DNA of 64,000 nucleotides from NCBI GenBank assembly GCA_030447725.1, contig JAUJOQ010000002.1:221048-285047 (forward strand), read 5' to 3'. The notes beneath the pieces are model-generated. The model made no database searches and was not told where the DNA came from. It saw only the letters and a program-made list of their open reading frames with translations. A program made the translations under genes and the position numbers. The stretch is from Thermoleophilaceae bacterium (GTDB lineage Bacteria > Actinomycetota > Thermoleophilia > Solirubrobacterales > Thermoleophilaceae). Shown here piece after piece: positions 57,759 through 64,000 of this stretch (position 1 is its first letter; each line of letters starts with the position of its first letter).

Positions 57759-58739
57759 CTACCGCCGAAGCGGCTGCCAGTCGACGCCGCCGAAATGGAG
57801 CGAGCCCCGGCGCCTGGCCAGGATGCGCTCCCGGCGGTTCGTCGGCGAGATCTTGCAGAGGCCCTGCTTGCACCCGTATGCGATGAACCGCCCGTCAGGG
57901 GACCAGCCCGGGTCGAAGGCTCTCCTGACGATTCTGCGCAAGCGGCCGGTCTTGGTGTTCAACACGTGCAGCGGCGTCGCGCCCGGGTACGGCCTGCGGG
58001 TGAAGGCGAGCCGCACCCCATCTGGAGCCCACGACGGGTTAGCCCCTCCTCCGCTACGGGTGAGCCGACGTTCGTCTCCCGTGCGGGGGTCCACGACGTG
58101 GATGTCTGGCGCGAAGAAGTCCTTCTCACTTTCGGTTTCGGAGCGCTCGAAGGCAATCAGTCCTTTAGTCGACCACGCGGGCGCGCCGTCGCGGGCGCCG
58201 TCAGTCACCGGCCGGGCATCGCTGCCGTCCGTGTTGGCGACAAAGATGTCGTAGCGCTCGCGGTCCGGCTCGCTGCGCACTGCGACGAACGCGAGCTGGC
58301 GCCCGTCGGGAGACCACGCCGGCCGGTAAACACGGTCAACCGTCTCGGGCGTTGGCACCGCGCGCCGGCGAGAACCGTCGGCACGGCTGATCACCAACGA
58401 CGAACCGTTCACATCGAAGGCCAGCCAACGGCCGTCGGGCGAGAACGTCGGAGCAGAGTCGCTGCACGGGCGTCCCGACCGACGACTCCCGAGGCTTCGG
58501 CGGTCGGTGCCGTCGGGACGGACCGTGCGAAGTGCATAGCCCGTTTCATCGTTTGCGCAGGCGCTGCTGTCGCAACCGGGGTAAGTCAGCAGCGAGCCGA
58601 GGGAGAAGGCGTCGTAGAAGACGATCCGACCGCTAGCTCCGGGAAAGGCAGCCAGCGCCGAAGCGGACAAGACAAGGCCGACCAGCAATGCCACCGCAGA
58701 CAAGAAAACGATTCGGTGCATCACAACCAGCAAACCCAT
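57759..58739 (-). CDS. Secreted TolB-like beta-propeller
   Basis: Start MGLLVVMHRIVF (58739) or MHRIVF (58721) ahead of a signal peptide (LSAVALLVGLVLSASALAAF). PD40/WD40-like blades each carry a WSPDGR-type turn: TFSPDGRWLAFDV, AWSPDGRQLAFVAV, SWAPDGVRLAFTRR, GWSPDGRFIAYGC. Four Cys in the first third may form disulfides (CDSSAC). Probably a surface or wall-associated propeller; ligand unknown. Confidence 0.8.
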   Translation of the reverse strand: MGLLVVMHRIVFLSAVALLVGLVLSASALAAFPGASGRIVFYDAFSLGSLLTYPGCDSSACANDETGYALRTVRPDGTDRRSLGSRRSGRPCSDSAPTFSPDGRWLAFDVNGSSLVISRADGSRRRAVPTPETVDRVYRPAWSPDGRQLAFVAVRSEPDRERYDIFVANTDGSDARPVTDGARDGAPAWSTKGLIAFERSETESEKDFFAPDIHVVDPRTGDERRLTRSGGGANPSWAPDGVRLAFTRRPYPGATPLHVLNTKTGRLRRIVRRAFDPGWSPDGRFIAYGCKQGLCKISPTNRRERILARRRGSLHFGGVDWQPLRR

Positions 58740-58959
58740 CGAGCACCTGGATGGAGCGGCAATTGTCGCGCACCTTTGGACCGTGCGACGGACGGCGAGC
58801 GGTGAGCGACAAGCCAATCTCGCCATCGCTTGCGCGTAAAGCAGTCACGACGGCGCCGAAGCGTCCACCACTCCTCCCGGCGCGATCTGATAACGAGCGT
58901 CGCAGACTTCTCCTTCGCGCCCGAAAAGCGGGAGCGGGTCAGATTCCAGTCAGCCCGTC

Positions 58960-59792
58960 CTACGTAAGCGCTCGCTCTAGCATCCGCCGGTTGTGGAGCA
59001 TCCACGCTGCTCCGCGGGTTCGCCATGCGACTCCCCAGGCAACCTGGTGTGCCGCGAGTGGCTGGCCCCCTGAGCGGCCGGGGCCTTCAACAGGAAGGGT
59101 CGAGTCGGGGGTGATGCCTCCGTCGATGGCGTCTTGTGCTGCGCTGCGAATGGCGAAACTCCACCATCGCATCGACGAAGCCTCGCGTTCGCCGGCCGAC
59201 AGGCCGTATCCGTCGAGAATCATCCGCGCTTGCTTCGCGCGCGCGCTGGCGTCTGGAAGGCCGTTGCGTTCTGCCACGTCGTCGTCGTGAAGCTGAGCGT
59301 TGAGCCAGACCGTCTGCACCAACTCCCAGCGCGCGTCGACCGGCCCGCAGTTCTCCCAGTCAGCAAACGCGATGGGCGCGCCGTCCCGGGCGATGATGTT
59401 CCAAGGCGCCGCGTCGCAGTGCCCGATAACGGGCGAGAAGCCCGGCAAGTCGCGGCCGAACCACGGGCGCCAGACGACTCCCGCACGCGGAACAAAGGAC
59501 GCAGTCGCCCGATGCAGGGCGCGGAGCATGACCCCTACGCCCCAACCGCATCGTCGTCCCATGCACGCGGATGTGGGCTCTCGCCGGGGATGAACCTGAC
59601 GGCCTCGTATCCGTCGTCGATGCCATCGCCGACCACGCGTGGCGCCCCCGGGAAGCCCTCGCGTTCCAGGTGGCGCAGAACGGCCAGGACGCCAGAACTC
59701 CACGGGGCCATCGGCCGGAACGCCACATCCCCCCGCAGGCGCACCCGACCGCGCGCATCGAGCGTCTCGTCGGCTCGCCGCTCAGACATCAC
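58960..59792 (-). CDS. Aminoglycoside phosphotransferase-family kinase (one indel)
   Basis: ATG 59792 (MMSERRADET). N-lobe RDVAF-like strand, WSSGVLAVLRHLEREGFPGA, DDGYEAVRFIPGESPHPRAW; one G missing from the run at 59540-59543, then VMLRALHRATASF, catalytic loop VIGHCDAAPWNIIARDG and metal Asp in IAFADWENCGPVDARWELV. About 277 residues. The APH fold phosphorylates aminoglycosides, choline, homoserine or others; a resistance role cannot be inferred. Confidence 0.78.
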
Positions 59793-59927
59793 GAGCGCGA
59801 GTTCTCATTTGGGCGTTGGCTTCGGGCGCGAGTAGCGTCGCCAGCCGATGCTGAACGCGTCGTGAAGCAGAAGCGTCTGGTCGCACGGGGCGGCTGGACG
59901 ACATCTGCGACGTGCCACCGGAGCCCC

Positions 59928-60344
59928 TCACTCAGGCCGGGGAAGCGACGGCCCGTCAGGCGGCGTGTAGTCCGCCGCTGTCGGCCTCGGGTTCGGTTCC
60001 AGTCCTTCGTATGGCCAGGCGCCGGGGTCAGTCTTCACGACCGACCACTCGAACTCCGCGGCGAAGTCTTCGAAGCACCGCCTGCAGATCCACCACTTGC
60101 CAGCCGGCCGGTCCTGCGCGCCGAGGGTCGTGTAGCCCTCCGCGCTGTTCAGATCCGGTCTCTCTTCAACGGCCTGTCGGTGGGTCTCGGAGTACTGCGT
60201 GTCGAGGAACTTGTGCCAGCAGAAGGCGCAGTGCTCATGTTCCCACTGCGCGCTCAACGCTTGGTAGCGCTTCAGGGTGAGCCGCGCGCCTCGCAGATAA
60301 CGCTCCTGCCCGCGGCGACGCCAGTCATCTTTGCTCGCACTCAC
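59928..60344 (-). CDS. Hypothetical protein with two CxxC pairs
   Basis: 138 residues, no signal. EHCAFCWHKFLDTQYSE and KWWICRRCFEDFAAEFEWSV provide CxxC and CxxC that could bind one zinc; the region between includes AEGYTTLGAQDRPAG. Pro-rich C-terminus. Conserved-looking but unnamed; stands alone. Confidence 0.6.
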   Translation of the reverse strand: MSASKDDWRRRGQERYLRGARLTLKRYQALSAQWEHEHCAFCWHKFLDTQYSETHRQAVEERPDLNSAEGYTTLGAQDRPAGKWWICRRCFEDFAAEFEWSVVKTDPGAWPYEGLEPNPRPTAADYTPPDGPSLPRPE

Positions 60345-60515
60345 GACAAGAAGCTAGACCCCGCCCCGCGGCGCCCACCTAACCACCGCTCTGCAAGCCG
60401 TGCACTCTGCGGCGCCCTCAAGCGAGCCGACTGCTCCTCACGTCGAGGAGGAGCACTGTCGGGAAGGCCCTCTGGAGGACGGCTGGGTCAAGCAGAGTGG
60501 ATTCCACTACCACCC

Positions 60516-62339
60516 TCAGCCACGCAACGTGAAGGGGGTGGGGCCTTTGCGGGGGTCGGGCGCGTCGGGGCCGCCGGGGTGGCCGGTGATCGGGTTGGCT
60601 TCGGGTCCGAGGGCGGGGTGGAAGAGCACGCTGAGGAGTTGGTTTTCGATGTTGCTGGAGCCGTGTTGCTGGTACCAGCGGCGATGGTCGGGGTCTTCGG
60701 GCGGCGGCTGGCCCTTCAACCATTCCTCGGTGGCGAAGTCCACCAGCACGTTGAGCGCTTCCCGGCAGCTCGCTGGGAGAACCGCTCCGCGGGCGCTGTC
60801 AACGATGCTCTGAGAGATATCGACCCGCACCTCCAGCTTTCGGCGCTCTTCTTCGGTGGTGGCCTTGCGATACTGGCGTTGCGCCTCCCGCAGCCGTTGC
60901 TCTTGGCGGCTGAGTTCCTCCTGCGCGGGGGAGAGCTCGCTCGCCCATGAAGCACCGAGCGCGGTGAGCGCCTGCGCCCGAAAGTGTTCGGTGTCGACGT
61001 TGAGCTCCTGCAGGACGCGCGCGCCGACCCCGTCGGTTTCGCGCGCCAACCCGAGTGCGATGTGCTCAGCGGCGATGTAGTCGTGCTCGAGCCAGAGCAT
61101 GTCTAGCCGCGCGAGCTCGAACACCTTCCTGGCGCTCGCCGCGAACGGAAGCAGCCCGCCTACGGGCTCCCCTCTCGGGCCGGTGCTCCGGTCCACTTGT
61201 TCGCGCGCTCGATCGAGCGCGGTGTTGAGCGCGTCAACCCCGGTCCCTGCGGCGGTCTCCTGCTCCCGTAGCAGGCTGAGCAGGATGTGTTCGCTCCCGA
61301 TCTGGTCGTGCTCGAGGTTGCGGGCCTCCTCCTGGGCGAGCACGACGACCTCGGCAGCGCGCCCGGTGAAGCGCTCGAAGAATCCATAGCCCTGATATCC
61401 GGTCTGCTCGGACAACTCGCGAAGGACCGCATTGCGGACTTCGTCCGGGCCGCCAGCAAGGTCGAACAGAAGACGGGCGCCGAGCACCTCGCCCTCACGC
61501 GCCAGCCCGAGCAGCACGTGCTCGGGGTTCACCCAGCTGCCGGAGGAGTGCGCCTCAGCTCCCGCGAGTTCGAGAGCCCTCCTCGCCTCAGGGGTGAGTG
61601 GGATCGGCCCGGCGGGCGCCTCTCCCGCGCCGGCGATCTTCCCGAGTACCGCCTTGCGCGTACCCCCGGGGGTGATCCCGAGCGACCCGAGTACCCGAAA
61701 CGCGACGCTTGGCTGATCGCGCAGGAGTGCGAGCAGGAGGTGCTCGGCGCCGACGTACTCGTGGTCGAGTCCGCGCGCCTCGCCCTCCGCGAGCGCGACG
61801 ACTTCCCGCGCTGCCTTCGAGAAGGCGTCGTAGTCGCCGTGGCCAGCTTCGATCTCAGCGAGCACCCGGGCGCGCAGCGGCTGGGGATCTCCCCCCAGGC
61901 CACGCACCACTTTGACCGCGGCTCCGCCTCCCTGGCTAAGGAGCGCGAGCAATACATGCGCAGTGCCAACCCGCTCGTGGCCGAGGGCCCCGGACTCAGT
62001 CTGCGCCACCTCCACGACCTGGGTCGCCTCGCCGTTGTGATCGAGCCGGGCGGGTGACTCGCCGCCGGCGCCGCCGATCCGGCTCACCTGCCCAAGGACC
62101 TGCTCGAGGGTGATGCCGCACGAATCCAACACGCGCGCGGCAAGCCCCTCTCGTTCACCGAGCAGAGCAAGCAGGATGTGCTCGCCGCCGACATAGCCGT
62201 GCCCCATCGCGCCCGCCTGATCTCGCGCGTCAAAGAACACAGCGTGCTTGGCGCGGCTCGTGAAGCGCATCCTCCGCGCTCCGGAGACAGACCCCGGCGT
62301 ACCCTTGTTGAGTGCGGCCTCCAAGTCCTCGGCGCGCAT
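60516..62339 (-). CDS. Triple Clp-N domain protein without an ATPase
   Basis: About 607 residues from ATG 62339 (an upstream GTG at 62375 and ATG 62270 are alternatives). Six Clp-N half-repeats, i.e. three domains, each with the EHILLALL-type helix: GGEHILLALLGEREG, GTAHVLLALLSQGGG, GAEHLLLALLRDQPS, NPEHVLLGLAREGEV, GSEHILLSLLREQET, AAEHIALGLARETDG. Then a coiled coil (EELSRQEQRLREAQRQYRKA) and an unfolded Pro/Gly C-terminus. No Walker A/B. Clp-N domains recruit substrates or adaptors to ClpC; this may be a multivalent adaptor or anti-adaptor (inference). Confidence 0.85.
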   Translation of the reverse strand: MRAEDLEAALNKGTPGSVSGARRMRFTSRAKHAVFFDARDQAGAMGHGYVGGEHILLALLGEREGLAARVLDSCGITLEQVLGQVSRIGGAGGESPARLDHNGEATQVVEVAQTESGALGHERVGTAHVLLALLSQGGGAAVKVVRGLGGDPQPLRARVLAEIEAGHGDYDAFSKAAREVVALAEGEARGLDHEYVGAEHLLLALLRDQPSVAFRVLGSLGITPGGTRKAVLGKIAGAGEAPAGPIPLTPEARRALELAGAEAHSSGSWVNPEHVLLGLAREGEVLGARLLFDLAGGPDEVRNAVLRELSEQTGYQGYGFFERFTGRAAEVVVLAQEEARNLEHDQIGSEHILLSLLREQETAAGTGVDALNTALDRAREQVDRSTGPRGEPVGGLLPFAASARKVFELARLDMLWLEHDYIAAEHIALGLARETDGVGARVLQELNVDTEHFRAQALTALGASWASELSPAQEELSRQEQRLREAQRQYRKATTEEERRKLEVRVDISQSIVDSARGAVLPASCREALNVLVDFATEEWLKGQPPPEDPDHRRWYQQHGSSNIENQLLSVLFHPALGPEANPITGHPGGPDAPDPRKGPTPFTLRG

Positions 62340-62634
62340 GCCGAAAGCATGCCCCACAACCGGCCGCACACACAAGACCGCCGTGATAGCCCGTCACGCA
62401 CGCATGCCCCACCAAGGGGGTGGCGAACCGGGAGTAGCGCGAGACTCTTGAGAGTGCCCATCCCGTCGAGGAGGAGCCTGACGATGCTCGAGTAAGAGTG
62501 CCCTTCGTCGCGCAAAGCAAGCGGTGGCGTGGGGACCACAACGACCTGGACCGACGCTTGGAGCTCAGCATGCTGGCGCTGGCGGTCTTCGCCGAGCAAC
62601 TGAGAAAGTGGGGGCTGGTCACTAGGTTTGCGTT

Positions 62635-63180
62635 GTGCGACCTCTTCGATACTCCATCAACGTCACATTGGACGGATGCTGCGATCACCGTTCGATTTCC
62701 CCGGACGAAGAGATGCATCGTCACGCGATGGAGAGTCTCGAACAGGCCGACGCTCTCTTCTTCGGCCGGGTGACTTACGAGATGATGGAGTCAGCCTGGC
62801 GGCCGCCGGGGCAGAGGGCCGCGATGCCCGATTGGATGCTGCCTTTCGGCCGGACGATCGACGCGAAGAAGAAGTACGTCGTGTCGAGCACCCTTGAAGC
62901 GGTCGATTGGAACGCGGAGCTCGTTCGCGGGGATCTGGGGGAAGCCGTCCAGGAGCTGAAGCGGCAGTCGGGTAACGGACTGCTCGTGGGAGGCGTGCAG
63001 CTTCCCCTGACGCTGGCGGAGCTGGGGTTGATCGATGAGTACGAGTTCGTGGTGCAGCCCAGGCTGGTGGGCCACGGGCCGACGTTGTTCGCGGGGCTGT
63101 CGAAGGTTGTCGACTTGAGGCTCGTGGACCGTCTGGAATTCGGCTCAGGGGCGGTGGCGATGCGGTACGAAGCTACGTGA
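62635..63180 (+). CDS. Dihydrofolate-reductase-family protein (RibD C-terminal-like)
   Basis: 181 residues from GTG 62635. YSINVTLDGCCDH, ALFFGRVTYEMMESAWRPPG, AKKKYVVSSTLEAVDWNAEL, GNGLLVGGVQLPLTLAELGL, DEYEFVVQPRLVGHGPTLFA: the YyaP/RibD-C-like NADPH fold. Family members are common in soil bacteria; substrates unknown. Confidence 0.85.
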   Translation: MRPLRYSINVTLDGCCDHRSISPDEEMHRHAMESLEQADALFFGRVTYEMMESAWRPPGQRAAMPDWMLPFGRTIDAKKKYVVSSTLEAVDWNAELVRGDLGEAVQELKRQSGNGLLVGGVQLPLTLAELGLIDEYEFVVQPRLVGHGPTLFAGLSKVVDLRLVDRLEFGSGAVAMRYEAT

Positions 63181-63743
63181 TCGAGTTCACGGTCAAAGGA
63201 GAAGCCGGGGTGCAGGTTCGCCTATTCCGAGCCGGCGCTGCCTAGCGATCCCGAGGCCGCAGCGTTGAAACTCGGGCGAGCTACGCGACCGACATCCGGG
63301 TCGATCTTCAAGAGGAGATCGAGGCCGAGGGCTACGGGTGGCCAGACGACTGCACTCCCGAGTTGACCTGTCGCCGCGGACGCCTGATTTGGCCCCACTT
63401 CCGTCCGATCTTCGCTTCGAGGCAGAAGCGGAAGTCGCTTTGAGGCGAGAGCGCCACCGTTGGTGGATGATGAAGCGGTGTGATACACCGACACCGCAAT
63501 GACTCGGCTGGCGGTCGCCGCCGCAAGCGAGCTGAGTTCCATTGAGCGCTCCCTCTTCGTCTTCGAGGCACAGGACAATGAGTCGAACGACCAAGCGAGC
63601 TGAGGAGCCCGTCCCCCGTGCTCCACGCAGCTGCCGCCCTGTTGCTCTTGCTGGCGGCCGCGACGCTATCGGTGTACAAGCCGCGAGGCATGACCCGATA
63701 CGGACAAAGCAAGCAGCCGGCCTCCGTGTGTTGATACCGTCGC
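63181..63743. other. Intergenic stretch with a possible ORF remnant
   Basis: No complete gene supported. On the plus strand about 63279-63443 reads ATDIRVDLQEEIEAEGYGW and PDDCTPELTCRRGRLIWPHF before a TGA, composition like real coding sequence but without a start codon or ribosome site; perhaps the end of a decayed gene. Confidence 0.35.
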
Positions 63744-64000
63744 GTGGTGTTGCTCGAAACCCTCGCTCTGCTCGCGTCGATCGGCGCAGCCGCGCCCGCA
63801 GCGGAGCGCCCTGCTCCAGTCGCCACGGCAGCGGCCGAGAGCGGTCGCTACCGCGGCTTTCGCGGGACGTTCAAGACCGGTCCTGACAAGGTCGCAAGTC
63901 AGGGTGCGGTTCACCTGTTCTGCTTCCGGGACCGGCGGGGAGAGGATGTCGACTACGTCTTGATCCTCAATGGTCCCGCGCCGACAGCCCAAGCCGTCTA
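63744..64000 (+). CDS. Secreted hypothetical protein, 3' end outside window
   Basis: GTG 63744 or 63747, open to the window edge (at least 85 residues). Short hydrophobic N-terminus (VVLLETLALLASIGAAAPAA) then ESGRYRGFRGTFKTGPDKVA and VHLFCFRDRRGEDVDYVLIL. Likely exported; no family recognised from this part. Confidence 0.5.
   Translation, partial: MVLLETLALLASIGAAAPAAERPAPVATAAAESGRYRGFRGTFKTGPDKVASQGAVHLFCFRDRRGEDVDYVLILNGPAPTAQAV

Noticed and set aside
58960-59792. Aminoglycoside resistance gene
   Set aside because: The APH fold is shared by many unrelated small-molecule kinases; no resistance-specific subfamily motif and no mobile context, so only the fold is claimed.
63193-63594. Minus-strand ORFs after the DHFR-family gene
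   Set aside because: Arg/Ser-rich shadow composition, no ribosome site, no recognisable domain; the plus strand carries a more coding-like stretch.

Overview
The window is about 69% G+C with tightly packed genes. It looks like a chromosomal segment of a Gram-positive actinobacterium, probably class Thermoleophilia (Solirubrobacterales or close). Four things point there: an actinobacterial LexA box (CGAAC-N4-GTTCG) in front of lexA, two actinobacterial-type cyclic di-AMP riboswitches, system I cytochrome c maturation genes (ccmE/ccmF), and a secreted PKD protein whose C-terminal domain is typical of that class. The lineage call is inference; no 16S rRNA lies in the window.

Layout. 0-4.2 kb (minus strand): a PKD-domain surface protein, a Pro/Ala-rich anchored protein, a PKD fragment and a membrane Ser/Thr kinase-like protein cut by the window edge; then a riboswitch-controlled NlpC/P60 hydrolase. 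4.3-10.7 kb (plus): acyl-CoA synthetase, DUF255 thioredoxin-like protein, M28 peptidase, MMPL transporter. 10.8-20 kb (minus): glutamine synthetase, AhpD-like/HxlR, a riboswitch with a tiny membrane protein, cytochrome c, SBP56/methanethiol oxidase, RNase P RNA, a methyltransferase, PhoX phosphatase, a zinc-ribbon protein and lexA. 20-26 kb: tRNA-Leu(GAG), then a cluster suggestive of nickel/cobalt handling (two NicO-type permeases, a Fur-family regulator, TPR and DUF4331 proteins). 26-37 kb: a beta-propeller lipoprotein, a tRNA-Leu remnant, a TetR-PAS-GAF-PP2C regulator, YihY, small membrane proteins, SDR, ArsR/SRPBCC. 37-43 kb: a secreted WxL-like/DUF916-like pair, an MBL hydrolase, TldD/TldE. 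43-50 kb: SecG, CcmF, CcmE and two secreted glycoside hydrolases. 50-64 kb: an orphan DNA methyltransferase, a sugar O-methyltransferase, an esterase, an IS1182-type remnant with an inverted internal piece, a VOC protein, a TolB-like propeller, an APH-type kinase, a triple Clp-N protein, a DHFR-family reductase, and a secreted protein cut by the right edge.

Quality note. Many genes, concentrated between 12 and 30 kb, are broken by single-base indels, mostly one base missing from a C or G run. In several cases restoring one base rebuilds a normal family member or a normal GTGA stop/start overlap. I therefore treat most of these as probable sequencing errors rather than true pseudogenes and annotate the whole gene span. 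Two apparent fusions (TPR-NicO and O-methyltransferase-DNA methyltransferase) are probably not real single proteins.

Most interesting candidates: the TetR-PAS-GAF-PP2C regulator, the six-half-repeat Clp-N protein without an ATPase, the c-di-AMP riboswitch controlling a roughly 96-residue membrane protein, the PKD/kinase surface module, and the WxL-like pair.
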